From Siphlonurus alternatus (lineage: Eukaryota; Arthropoda; Insecta; Ephemeroptera; Siphlonuridae): DNA of 64,000 nucleotides. Below, piece by piece: positions 1 to 13,972 of this stretch. The notes below the pieces were generated by a model that saw only the letters and a program-made list of their open reading frames with translations, made no database searches and was not told the DNA's origin. The DNA lies in contig OX463780.1 in NCBI GenBank assembly GCA_949825025.1, positions 40,714,979 to 40,778,978 on the forward strand, read 5' to 3'. How positions within the stretch are numbered: position 1 is the first letter of the stretch; each line of letters starts with the position of its first letter. The position numbers were made by a program, and so were the translations under genes.

Positions 1-58
1 TGTCTTTTTTCTTGCTTTCTTCTTCATAAGCACTAACACCGGGCTCAATCAAGCCAAG

Positions 59-60
<2 letters not shown>

Positions 61-104
<44 letters not shown>

Positions 105-105
105 C
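61..105. repeat. (ATT)n/(ATTT)n tract
   Basis: ATT repeats followed by ATTT repeats, directly after the sequence ctcaatcaagccaagg. The layout resembles a retrotransposon 3' tail on the plus strand, but too little upstream sequence is present to say. Confidence 0.8.
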
Positions 106-2545
106 ATGTGCTTTTTTCAGTAAGTTCTGTTATTTCTTATCCTAGTCATATCTTATAAGGTATAATAAATGCAATGTTATTTTTATATACAGTAGCTGAA
201 AGGATAAAATATTATCTATATAGTTAATCAACAATTGTCCTTTGTTACAAAAGTAGCCAGTTGAATTTTCCTATACAAAATGATAATTTTTCAGCATACC
301 ATTATCTCCTTCAGCTTTCTATTCTCTTTGCATCGCTCTTCAAACTTAACTGTCTTCACATTTTTTGTAGAATTTTAGTTTTTTTTGTATCATCAAAGTT
401 ATAAGTCTTTAAATTAAAGTATTTAACATATTTTTGTACTAAACAAAGAAAATTTTACAATTTTCACTAAAAAAGTGCGTAAAAGAATTTTCGTGTTAAG
501 TCAAAATATTAATTTTAATATTAAAATTGTCTTATATATAATAATATGTTTAATATAAATTTATATATTATACAGAAATATGAGAGACAAAGAAATGTTA
601 TAAGGACTGCTGAGGAAAAGTGGGGAAAAGGATTACCTCTTAATGCATAGTGCGAAATTGGACGAGTAGAGGCAAACACTGGGCCGCGAGCCTGTCTCTT
701 TGTGCGGCGGAGCAGCATCGGCAGGGGAAATTCGTGCGAGTGCTGGAGAGAAAAATCCTTCTCTCAGTCGCAAAGTACACTTACTGACAATAGAACGTAT
801 CTTTTGTTAAACTTCCTTCTTGAAGTAAATTAATTTCACAGAATCAAAGACCAAATTTGTCAATATTTGGGATGCAATACGTCCCATATTGGCCCTATAG
901 GCTATGAAAGGATTATATTGAGTTTTGTGCTGAGTATATAAAATGTTAAATATTATATAGATATATTGAAAAAAATAATAAAAGCAGAGACTACACTTGG
1001 TATTGGAATTTTCTTCATGCATTGTAAAATTTTCAATTTGGTAAATGGTAAAATGAAAAAAAAAAAAAACAAAAAAAAAACAAAAAAAACATTATTAATA
1101 TTATAATACACCAAAGTTGAGTACATAAAAAAATAGTTTGTGATTTTTTATTTTATTATTATTAGTCTTTTATTAAACACAAAAAGTGTACATACAAAAT
1201 AATATTAGAAATATACATTATAAAATAACACTGTAATAGAACACATAAAACACACATACAAACTATATATAAAATAGTTACAGATTATATATAGTTTTAT
1301 ATAAAGTTACAGTTTTTTATTTTATAATACGTTCAAACATGTAAATCAAAATTGCTTTTTTGTTGAAAATGAATCCATAATATTATTCTTTCAAGTTTTC
1401 TTAAGGTGGACTATTTTGGGAAAATAACAAAATGTAAGGAGACACAGTTCTGAAATTTGAATTTTCTAAAACCTATTTATGCATATAGCAAAAGGGTTTC
1501 CTAACCACTGAATGTAGCAAAAAATATTTTGGATTCCTACTCTAGACAGAAAACATTATAATAATTTGAACTGATACTATATGAGTGTTCACTTATTTTG
1601 TTTGTCGTATTATTATATTTACTGTTCTTGTTTTATAAAATAAAATCAAATTGAAAACGTGACGCAGTTTTATACGTGACGAGTGATTGGCTGAGATTGA
1701 ATAAACATGGTCTCATGTGACAATCACGACCGAAATTGAAGACATCCTGAAACAAAACAATCGGGACCGTTCACCAAAAATATTTTTTAAATCTTTAAAA
1801 GATGATACATTTCAGTGACTTGTTTAAAAAATACTAACAGTAAGTGTTCTAAAAATATAAGAAAAAATGTAAAGAGAAATGGAAAATAATAAGAAATTCA
1901 TCTTCTTTTGCTTTGAGGTGTATGATGCTGAACGCTGTAGCGTACAAACAGCGGCATTGCTATTCCTTACCTCTAGCTCTCATATGATATCAATGAAACA
2001 TATTTAATCAAGTGGATTAAATACAGTCAATTGCTAGAAATACGTACTGCTACACCAGATTACTGAAAGTTGAATTATAAAATAAAAATCTGGTTATTAT
2101 TTATTTATTTTTTCTTTGGCAAAACATAGTACAACATGTTTAAGTATAATTAGTCAATAAAAATGCAAGAAAAAAAACTTTACTGATGGTACAAATTTAT
2201 ATATTTTAATTTTTTTAAATTTTAGGTTGAGCTTTGCCATTCAGTGCTGTTGTTATGATTGTAATCTAGCTGTATGGCATAAGGATTTTTTTTAGCAAGT
2301 CAGTTCCATATTTCAATTCGACTTATTGCCATATTCTGCAAGTGATAAGTTGCATTTGATCTAACATATTTTGTGCACTGTGCATATTTCCACCTGTCAG
2401 AAAGTTACATCGTATAAGAGACATCGTTTTCTGAAGAAGAAAAAAAAAATGTTTATTTTTTTTATTTGATGTTCGACAAGTCAAGGCGAGACGAGAAAAA
2501 AATGGCGTCATGCTGGGCTTGGGGAATCAATCAAGTGAAATTCAC

Positions 2546-2547
<2 letters not shown>
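106..2547. other. AT-rich non-coding DNA
   Basis: No supported gene. A GC-richer patch at 640-780 contains a short minus-strand frame (MLLRRTKRQARG) ending near a GTAATC donor-like site. It could be a first exon, but it has no recognisable similarity. Confidence 0.5.

Positions 2548-2601
<54 letters not shown>
2548..2601. repeat. (GA)27 microsatellite
   Basis: An uninterrupted GA tract of 54 bases. Open frames through it translate as Arg-Glu or Ser-Leu repeats and are not genes. Confidence 0.97.
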
Positions 2602-2604
<3 letters not shown>

Positions 2605-4504
2605 ACCGGCTTAGCTTTTGCTGTGTAGTTTCCATGGCAACCAGAAGTGGCTTCACTTGCCAATCGTACGCTCCTTGCTCAATACACATGAGACTAGTAG
2701 GTACACTGATTACCTTGTAAACTTTTTTGTTGACTGCATTTAGTGATGGTAGTTTACAAAAGGAAGTATTGTAGTAACTAGCACTACTTTCTTGAAGAAA
2801 TGCCACGTGTGTGCCAAAAAAGGAAGTTAAAAAAATAGCATTAAATAAATTCTTTATTTCGCCCGATCATTAATGCCGTATTTGGAATTTTTATATCATA
2901 TAATATACTACCAATTTATTGGTACACACAAATTGATATAGTATATCCACAGAGAGAGTATATTATATAACTGTACTATACTGTACACATTAATAAATAG
3001 TAAAAAAGGAAATTCTTGATTTACATGAGAAAAGTTTTTTGGCAAATGATTTATTTTACTAATTCCTATATATCAAATCAGAACTAGTCAAAAACAGTGA
3101 ATTTTATTACAACTTTATTATAACCAACGTTTTCTCTGATCTGCTTATGCATGATCTTTATCAAGCCATCTATATGCATGCTTGATGAAATAATTTTTTG
3201 AGGTAATAGGTTCTTGCTTGAAGATTCAAAATTGAAAATTTGGATCTCATTTTCTTTTGAGTTGCAGCTCCAGAAAATCAGGCAGAGGTATAATAAAGTT
3301 GCACAGAATTATTAGTCACAAACAATTCGTCAAAACTGTCCCATGCACTCATTTTGACTGCGACTGTAATATGTATATTTATGGTTTTACACTTTACAGT
3401 AGTTTTAGCTAAGGTTAATTTCTACCAGAAATTCGTAATTTTATTCTAATAAGATTTAAATAATTTTGAAATGTTACAAAACTTTCAACATGAGTTTATT
3501 AATATCTTTATGTTCAAAAGAGTAAAAAAGCGAGCTATAATATTCAGTTTTTAGTTTTATACCTCGTTTTCTTTTTTATCACGGAAAAAGTTCATTTAAT
3601 ATGTAAAATATCCTCCTCTTTCTCAGAGAAATGTTCCTCTTGGCTGCGTGTCTGAAAAAGATTATGGTCGACTTTGCTTGAGTTATGGAGCCCATGCGTA
3701 CGGACTCATTCAGATTATGTGCCTCCAGAGATTTTCGACCGCGAGTGTAACGCCAATCTCGCGGGTCCAATTTGCAGACACAGATAAGTTGGAAACCATC
3801 GCGAGGAGAGCTCGAATTATATTTTATATTTACACACTTTATTACAAAATGTTAAATTCTACAAACGAAAAAACATAAAAAAGGTAATAAAGTTAAATTA
3901 TAAAATGTATTTAATTTTCTAAGACCATTTCAGTAAATCAGTTTTAATAACAATAAAAGCACTTTGAATATAAATGAATATATATTACAAATGCCAATTT
4001 AATGTAACAACGTTTTATTATATTATTGAATCAAAAGAATAATTTGTTTACATTTATTCTGCTTTTTTAAATATAAAAAGTCTTCAGAGAACTAAGAGTT
4101 ATTGTAAAATCTTTAAGCAACGTGCAAATTACATTATTTTAATTATTTTTATACATTTTGTTTGTTTACTTTAGTAGAAAGAATTTAATACTTTTCTACA
4201 GTATAGTTTTGACATGTTATGAAAAGCATTCTCTATCTTGTTTATCTTGACATAAAACTCTCTGACAAATTTATTATAATTTATAATATCTTACATGTAA
4301 GAAATGTTAACTAGATTTATCACAGTTCCTTTCCTTTCGTATATTACCACCAAAATATTCCAGTTTTGTATATGCTAAAAAACAAGTTATGTTAAATAAT
4401 AGCTCCTTATTTTTTACATTTTTTTCTTCCTTTGGTGAATTTTGGATGTGTATATTACAGTAACATGCATTCACAGTATAAGATCTTTTCGTGTCATTTC
4501 CCAA

Positions 4505-4636
<132 letters not shown>

Positions 4637-4749
4637 TAATAATGGCAGTAACAGAGAAAAGAGAAGACATATGCAGAGAGAAAAAATACGACTGATACAG
4701 TCAAGATATTTAGAAGGCACAAAGAGAGAACGAGACAGAGTGTCCAAAA

Positions 4750-7424
4750 TTGCACAACAGAGATCATGCAAGGAAGCTTTAAGAAAAGAGTTGATGCTAC
4801 CAAACCTTTATACATACATGAAGATAGCGGTATGAAGCCTGGTAAAATATGCAAGTGCTGCTTACTCAACTACATACTCGCAGCCGGTAACAGTAAGATA
4901 ACATTCATCCTTATATATAATATGCATTACAGTTATGTAAAAAAAAAAAGCAACGATGAATCTTAAAAAATATTACTCCATCAGGGTGCCATTATCACTC
5001 TGAGTACCACATCGTCAACGAGCTCTGGTGAAGATGGTCGAACTGCTGCTATCAGAAACGATGCATTAAACCTCTTGGGGCCCACAGAGGAAACTAGAGC
5101 TTATACTCCCATATGATGCAAGATCGTAAAGTGATGATGTATTGATTTTACCATCACCTTTTTTTTTTTACTCAATATGAAATATATCCAATATTCAAAC
5201 TGTAAATCATTACCATATTATTTTCATATACAGCCTGATACATAAGAATGAAAATTACAATATTTTTTTTCTTTTAACATTATTAAAATTTATTTTTTGT
5301 TGTTGTTTTAAATATTATGAATTTATAGAAAATTGATAAAATATGAAGTATTTAAAATATATGAAAAATGTAATTTTAATATTGTCAGTTTTTATCCTAT
5401 TCTATATAAATGTGAAATGTATTGTAAAAAAAAAAAAAAAAAAAAAATGGTGTTCCATCATACACTGAAGTAGAGCACGGTAAACTCTTATTGGTTCGTC
5501 ATTTCCAATGTTATTATTATAAAGTTGTCAAGTACACCTGCAGCCTTCACGGTAAATAATTTAAACTGCAAACTTCTTCTCATATATAACCTACACGTTT
5601 AGTAAAGAAAAACCAATGAATGCAAAATCATATGAAAACAAAATTAATTGAAAAAAATATCGATTTTTTTTAAACGTGATATTAACTTACTATAATAATA
5701 TGCTATAATATAATTTCAATATTTTGTATAATTATTATTAAAAAAATGTTTTAGTATGTACAACGATTGAAAAATGTGGACAAAACCAAGAAATAGTAAA
5801 GGAATAAATTTATACGATTGAATAACTCCCAAACACAACAAATAAACCAATTTGTTGGATTGATAATGTTTTCTTTCAGTACGTGCATTTAAAATATCAA
5901 TTACATTTTATAAGTTTTATAGTTATATCATTACTTTATAATGAAAACATAATTATATAATATACTAAAATTTAGAATAATATGATTTTAAAAAATATTA
6001 TTAATTTAAAACAAAATTGCCAGTCTCAATGGACTGTGGGAATAAAGCTTTCTTATAACTAAAACAGAAAAGGGAGCAAGTTGAATTAAAAAAGGCGTTG
6101 TTGCTCGCAAATTTGGTTCGTGCTCTAACTAAAAAGCAGAGGATGGCTTTTTTTTTTTCGTGTTTAATTTTTGCTTTTAAAACAACTATAAATAAATTTT
6201 TCACAAATTAATTCACATAGTGCTGTTTATGAATTTTTAATTCATTAAATTAATTTGAAATAATAAAGAAGTGTACACATAAAAAAATCAAACTTTGCAT
6301 GAATTTTCTCTAAGTACCAATAAATGTAAATTGATTATGAATAAATAATACGCAATCAATGTATGTTACTTCTCATTTTATATACATATATAGTCAATAT
6401 TTTAGTACACAAATTAGTGATTTCGTTTTCTATTTTTATCTTTATAAATAAAATTTAAAATTTTAAATAATATCATGTCAAATTTCTTATCATTTATTTA
6501 GTACCATAATAATCTTGATATAAAAGATTGGTTATTATTGAACGTAAAGACTCATTTGTACAGACTCTCCTTTTTGATAAACAAGGAGGAACATTTCCAC
6601 GGTATCAAGTTCTGAGAAAGGAGTGAAGTGAACTCCTCCATAATGATCTTCCTAATGAACCTAAGCTCTTATCTTATACGAGTTAATTAGAACGTCGACT
6701 ATCGGTCTGTACATCAGTTAGGGGTTTGAGTGTTAAATTCCTAGTATTAAATGATTTAAATCAAAGGACACAATGTGCGTATATATTTTACTAGAAACTA
6801 TATTCACTTTAACAAGAATGTTTTGGAAAAAGGGAAAGGAGCTAAACGTCGAGGAAAATTTTTATCTATATATATCTCCTGTTTTATTTGTATATAATAA
6901 ATATTATATTTAAATTTTAAAACAAAAAACATAGAAATGGTCACAGTGGATGTTAAACTATGCAAAAATTGGGGGTGAAATTCAGTTCTTCGCTGATTCT
7001 CTTCCCACTTCTTTACTTCCCAAATGTCAGAGATTCAACTTATATATAAAAAAAAAATTTATGTTTTAGATTTTATTAGAAAATAGATAAAAGGTTTCAA
7101 AATTTGCAGCACAATTTTAAGTTCATCAAACATGTACATTCATTGCTATAATAATTTTTCAGTATTTCCAATTAGAAGATCAAACATGAAAAAAATATTG
7201 TTTCTATTTTCTTTTTAATATTCACATAAAATAATAGAGAATAGAATTGAATAGAAAACAGTATCAAGCTAGTTGAAAGTTGTATCTAATAAAATTACAC
7301 AAAAAACTAACTTGTTATGAATTATATATATAAAGCTTATTAATATGGTGTTATAATTAATAATTAATGATATAAGGTTATATAGAAAGAGATCTTGGTT
7401 TTTGGTTTAAGATAGATAGAGAGA
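4750..7424. other. AT-rich non-coding DNA
   Basis: I see no exon-like islands, only short homopolymers and a poly(A) run at 5426-5446. Open frames are short and follow base composition. Confidence 0.5.
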
Positions 7425-7640
7425 GAGCGGCGCAGGAGCAATACGGTTCGCCGGTGGTCGGGGTTTGGAGCGGGCTGGGTGGGGGAGTCGAGCAGAGCGA
7501 CGGCGCCGCCCTCGTACAACCTCTACTTGCGTTGTCCCGCGCCACCCCCCACCGCCACCCCCGGTAGCTCTCCAGCCGCCGTTACTTCAGTCGCTGCCCC
7601 GCGCTGGGGGCTCTGGTACCGTGAATCTATCGCTGCTGAA
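7425..7640. promoter_or_regulatory. CpG-rich island, possible promoter or first exon
   Basis: The segment contains a GAGAGAG run followed by dense CpG (gcggcgcagg, cgacggcgccgcc) and C-rich sequence, in a region that is otherwise mostly A and T. It has no ATG and no strong splice donor on the plus strand, so it is more likely a transcription start region or 5' UTR than coding. Open frames through it use other start codons and run into AT-rich DNA. The direction of transcription is unknown. Confidence 0.4.
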
Positions 7641-10312
7641 TATCAACTTGTTATTGTTGTTGGTTATACTACTACCTTAAATTTTTTACTATTGTTGTTT
7701 ATAATTATATAGCAATTAATCAGAAAACTTTTATTATATAATATTAGTAGAAAAACACACAAGAAATTTATTTATTTAATTATAATTTTTTTATTATATT
7801 ATTACAACATTTCTCTTTTTTTCGAGTCTTTTGCCCGTGTCTGTGTGATGTGTGTGTGTTGTGTGTGATTTGCTAATTGTGCTGCTACTACTGTTCTTCT
7901 TTCCATCTATATTTATCTTTATTTTTTGTTATTATTAATAGCATAAAAAATATACAATCAAATTTAATATTTTTTTGTGTTGCTGTGACTTATAACGTGT
8001 TTCTCGTGGAAAAAAAAATTATAAATATTTTTTATTAAAACACACAATGTTTAAAAATTATTAGTATTACAATAATAATAATACAAATATATACATTATT
8101 ATCATATTATTATTTTTCCGTGAATCTACGTGTCCAAGAAAGCTGGAAACACTCAACTACATTACATGTAACTATCGCCGTAGTATTTGTTCTATTAAAA
8201 ATATATAGTTAAAAAAAAATAGCATGTACGTATGCCGTAGTTTCGTAGAATAGTTTATATATAAAAAAAAGTAGATTAAAAATAACCATTTTTTTAGAGA
8301 ATGCTTTATAAAAAAAAATATATTTTTTTTAATAGATAATAGAAATAAATTTGTTATTTTAGTTCAGCTGATTAAGTTACATAAAAAAATCTCACACCTT
8401 TGGTTCTTAGAAAACACGCTATTGTCCTACAAAGACAAAATTGACTGTTTGCCATCACGTGTAAATGGTGATTTTCAAACTATAATTTTAGCATCGAGAG
8501 TTATAAAAATATTAATTAAATGCCATGATTACTACGAACTTTGAATCAATACTTAAAGTTTAATTATTCCTAGAATTGAGATACTAGAATTTATAATTAG
8601 TTTTTATTTACAATATACATAATGCAAATTTATTTTCATTTAATTAAAAAATATTCTAATGAATATTCATAATTTGTGTTACAATTTGTGATAGAAAATT
8701 ACATGAACTGCAGAAAAAAGTATGGATCTACAAAACATTGACTCGATCGTTTGAGTATAATGAAACGTATAAGATTGAATAAAAATATTAAATTTATGTA
8801 ATGAGTGAACAAATAGCATTTATCCATGCAATGGAAGATTTGAAAAGAAATAAGAAATTAAATATTTCATTTCACATAAAAAAATACAGTCAAAAAACAC
8901 ATAATATATGCATATAATTTAATTACATTTTAAACTTATATTTAAAACATAATATTACTGTTGATAAATTCCACATTGTTGATATTTACGTTCGCATCAA
9001 TGCCTATCTAACTTAAACATTAGAAGAGAACGAACAAGGAGGAAGAGAGAAGTAGAAAGGGAGGGAAAATTTCCGTCACACTGGGTTAGGACGCAAACTT
9101 GCGCAAATATCTGCCCCTTATCAGACAAAACACTATAATATAGCTAGCTCTGTATGCATGTATACGAGCAGCTTCCTGAAAACAGACTCTGTCGGTACCA
9201 CAAATTTCTCCCGATATCAAAAGTCCATAAGCTGTTCCAATGTTATAACATCATCTGAGTAGCTTCCACGTCATATCAGTTGAGAGAGTGTTCACCATCG
9301 TGTGAGATCACCAAACATTGTTGATAAATTTATCATATTATTTAGTAAACGATACATAGATTAGTAGTTGAAAAACATCATTAAGGTTTGTTTATGCTTG
9401 TTACATATTAGTTAAAAAAATTGTTAAGGAAATTTTTAAAAATAAACATTCATATACGTTAATTTCATTTTAATCATCTTCCCATCTTTATGTTCCATTG
9501 TCTATTAAAAATATATTTTGTGTGTTTTAATTCATAAAATTATTTTAATTAAATTAAGAAATAGCTATTTATTGATTTAAAATCAATTTTCTCAAATTTA
9601 TTTTCCCTCTACTCTATCATTAATTCAAATTACAGTATTTTCTCCTCTCTTTTTGAACTGATTTTAATATCTTTTGAACCGAAAAATAAGTTTAGTTTGA
9701 CGATTGTATAAATAAATAAAAAAAAAGGCATGAATGACGATTGATTACGTTTTTTACGAGCGTTTTGTAGCGTATAATATATGTATACTAAAGCCAAAAG
9801 TTCTATGAAACGTGAAAATAAAAGGTAATTTATACGTAACTAATTTGCTCTTATCTCAATTAGACTGGTACAGCTTGCCAGACTGCGTACTTACTCGTCG
9901 AAGGAAATTGGGGGTGGAGGGGGGGGGGCACAGAGAAAAGTGGTGGGGCATGAGTAATGTCACCTAATAACAGAGTGGGGACCAAATGGCCTAATGCTAT
10001 GTTATTTTCGCATTAGTTTCCGCTCCATCACAGTTTGACAGAAGATAGAACAGTTTTATTTTATTTAAAATAAAAAAGTAGTACATTAAATTTCAAAATT
10101 AGATTTATTTAGACAATATACGAAATAATGAACAATGAAATTTAAAGATTAATGCTGAGAAATTACTTTGAAGTTTTATTTTTGTGTGTGAAAATTTACT
10201 AAATTAAGAAAAGTAATTGTTTTTCTTAAAATTGTAATCACAATTTTTCCTATATTTCAAGGGGCGTAGATATATTTATGTATTCTACTCGCCAAATCTT
10301 GTATACTCTTAA

Positions 10313-10602
10313 GGGTAAGGTAACACGCCCAATGATAAGACAAAAAAAATCCCACACATTATAATTATGAAAAAAAAATACAATATTCTCCTTTACATCC
10401 CTTATCAATAGCTAAAACATCATGCAGGTACACAAATTCGAGCTAGTTTTTCAGTTATGAATTTTTAAAGTTGACTAATTTATAACTTAAAAACTAGCTC
10501 GAATTTGTGTACCTCATCTTTTAGCTATGATAAGGAATGTAGAGGAGAACATTTTATTTTTTTGTTCATGATTATCATGTGTGTTTTTTTTTAACCTTAC
10601 CC
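10313..10602. mobile_element. Foldback/MITE element, GGGTAAGG ends
   Basis: The two halves are near-complete inverted copies: GGGTAAGGT at the left matches CCTTACCC at the right. Internal arms containing ACACAAATTCGAGCTAGTTT and its complement flank a short centre near 10470. It has no coding capacity. It is a non-autonomous DNA element of the palindromic MITE type. Confidence 0.75.
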
Positions 10603-12957
10603 GTAATTTAAAAAAAAAAAATCATAATAATTTTTCAGAAACATTAAGTTTGTAACATAAATGATAAAATAATACATTTATTGCTATGCAATATATGAGA
10701 TCATAAAATCGATTCCTGACATACGTTCCTGTTTGAACTTTAATTATTGGTAAATTTTATCAGGCATGTATTGAAACACGATTAAAAATAAAGCAATTAT
10801 ATTTTGTATGATTCAATGGTCAGCGAACTTAGTTTTCAGTATATTCTAGTCAATTTGTTCGCTGCTGAGTAGAGAAATTTTAACATTGATCTCTGGATTC
10901 AATGATGAAATTTTAGATGACCATGCAGGCTCTCTTCATTTTTTTTTATCACATTTTAATTCCATAAAATATATATGTATAAAAAAAATGATAAATGTGA
11001 AAACTCTTTTTAAAATATAAAAATTAATGCTTGTTAGATTTTATGGTTCACAGAATTAAAAGAGATAAGCTATGAAAATATTTTTCTGGCTGTAGTAAAA
11101 TTTGGTTTTACTACTAAAATTTTACGTTATGCAGCTTTTACATTAAATTTAAAAAAAAATTGTATTACTATGATAAAATGTTAAGAACAAATACTTAATT
11201 AATAATTTCTAAAATAGGCTTGATTAAAGAATCATATAAATAAAAAATTCAATCAAATTAACACTTTTTTTTTATAAAATTGCCCAACACTTTTTTAAAG
11301 CTTATTTTTAATGAAAATAATAACAAATTAGGACAAAATTTTATCATCTAATATAGAAAATTGTTTTGTAACCATGTTGCTGAATTTATTCGTTTGACAT
11401 AAAAAAATGTGTATTGATGTCTCTATATATTTTTTTTATTTCATATCTTTCATCTTTCTATCTTCTATCTTTTCTATAAATCTATTGTTAACTGTTTTTT
11501 TTATTACGGATATATATACACAAACACATCATATAAATGAAAATCATTATCATCCACTAATATATATTACACATTTATGTTTTGTTATAATGAATATAAT
11601 TATATTTTTTAAAATTTAATGAATATGGTGGTAGATTATACAGGACCATTCAACGTTGAAGCTATAGGGAGAGGTTCCTCACACACCTTCGTCCATCTCA
11701 CAAGCTGAAGGTAACGCTCGGAGATTTATATTTGCGTGCTGCAGGTGTTGCTACTCGTCCTAACTAAAACTTCAGCGAGAGAAAAATAACAAAAATTTGG
11801 GGGACGGGGAATTTCTCTCGTTATAAAATCCTTAAAAAAACTTTAACCTTCCTTAAATAACCTTATACTGTATTGTTTGCTATGTTGCTTTAATTGTGAA
11901 TTTTATTTATGGTCGTTGTAAAAATTATGTATTTTTCAAAACGACAAAAAATATATGCTTGATTGTTTATTGTGGTTTTTATATATTATATTACCCATCA
12001 AATTTAAATAAAAAAAAGCACGGATTTTTATTATTTGAACAATATATTATACTGTATACTAATGATGGGTTATTCATGTCATAAAATATTTAAAGCATCT
12101 CTTCACAGAAATGAAGCATTACAAGCTTTTTATTAATAAGAAATAACATTCAATTTTTTTAAAGCTTTAAAATTTTCCCTTTTGATAAATAATTAATTAA
12201 TGGAAGTGGTTATATTATATTACCACAATATTAAACAGGAGGTCGGTTTATAAATATTTATTAAATAATTTATTTCAACATTTGATTACATGTTTGTATA
12301 AATTTATTTTACAGTAAATGTTATTTGTAAATTAATTAATAATTCTTAACAATTCGAAACCATAAATTTTGTCCGTGTCAATATTTACCTCTTTGCTTGT
12401 AAATTGAAAATTATAAAAATTTTTTTTTAATTTGTAGTAAAACATTTCAACACTTCTAGTTGCCATCGAATTCAAACAGTAAGTGTGATAAATCTAATAG
12501 TAGCGTCAAATATTCTTTGTGCAAAAGATAAATCTTACTTTACTGGGACACATCTATTTTTCATTCCATTAGCTAGAAAAATATTACATATATTTTTTTT
12601 TCTCTTCCGATTCCCTGTTAATTAAGAGATCTTAAATGTAAGAAATAATTAGCAAAATATGTTACAAAAACGATAATAAAATACGATTAACAGAAGAGAT
12701 GCTTTACTTCTCAGGCTCGGCATGGCGTGAAAAAAATTCATGTTGCATTGTATACATATTATAAATTTACTTATTGGTAAATGTTGTGAAATATGTATTT
12801 TTTATATTATACTCTTTTAATGTTCGCAGTTTCATATTGGACTCCTTGACTGTTATTATATTAAATACCCAATATTTTATATGATAGAATCCTTACAACA
12901 TTTCTTGGTTAAATGTCACGAGAACTACCGATCAGGTTTCTCTCTCAATCTCATTAT

Positions 12958-13005
12958 CCCCCCCCCCCTTTTATCCGTGAATTATGCAAGGTACCCCCCC
13001 CCCCC
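12958..13005. repeat. Paired poly(C) runs
   Basis: Two C runs of about 11 to 13 bases, 26 bases apart, in AT-rich DNA. A similar C9-10 run occurs at 36222. The 61-codon open frame across them has no other support. Confidence 0.85.
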
Positions 13006-13639
13006 TCTAAGTTCGTCACACGTACTAACAGTTCAGCTGATTCCTACATGAAGACCGGTAGTGTAAAATGTCTAAGGCTGTATTTTCATTACAGGTAAAC
13101 TCATTATATAAAAATATTTATGCTGTTTTATTAATTAAATTTAAAGTAGTTATATTTTTGGTATAAAAGTAAATGATGCGAAAATTTTATAATAAATAGT
13201 AACATATATTAAATGCATACTATTAATGCAGGACATTTATTATAAGAATTATATAATTAAAAAATATTAATTAGCTTTAAAGCCATTATTAAAATGATTT
13301 TGTAATAATTAATATTCAATCGGCCTTAATAGCAACGTCAAGATAATTCATCATTATAATAAATGAAGATACATTAAAACTTAATAAACAATCAACAAAA
13401 ATATAAAATTCATATTAGACAGACTACGTTATATTATACACCTGCCTAGATATTTAGTATTGACCTCATAAAGCACCAAGAGATGGCTTTGAAATCCTCG
13501 TTTGACTCACTTTAGCCAGTAACAAAGCTGTGATGCCACTTTTTGACTCACTCAGGTAAAATCCACAAAATGTCCATACCTGTCTTTATGACGTCAATTA
13601 TACTGTAGTAAATAAATATAGCTATTATATTTGTATCGA

Positions 13640-13972
13640 TAATGGAGTATCGATCTCAATTTTTTTTTATTGCAGAAATGGATAGAGGGTGCAAAGTTAT
13701 GCTACCCTGATTTTTTTTTCAGATTTTTTAGAGCACGGGAACTATTTTTAAAAAATTATTGAAAGTTCTTTTTGTGACGTCACGCGGCGGCAAGTCCTAT
13801 ATTTTTCTTAAGGAGCGGCGTCTCGTGACGTCACAAAAATAACTTTCAATAATTTTTTAAAAATAGTTCCCGGGCTCTAAAAAATCTGAAAAAAAAAATC
13901 AGGGTAGCATAAATTTGCACCCTCTATCTATTTGTGCAATAAAAAAAATTGAGTTCGATACTCTATTAATTA
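13640..13972. mobile_element. Foldback element, copy 1 of a three-copy family
   Basis: The ends GGAGTATCGATCTCAA and TTGAGTTCGATACTC are inverted. Long inner arms carry ATTGCAGAAATGGATAGAGG, GCTACCCTGA and ATTATTGAAAGTT. The centre (13775-13833) holds two TGACGTCA palindromes, one on each side. It has no open frame and shares its arms with the elements at 54.3 and 55.4 kb. Confidence 0.85.

Noticed and set aside
12913..13098. 61-codon frame across poly(C) runs
   Set aside because: The Pro runs come from C homopolymers; there is no other coding signal.
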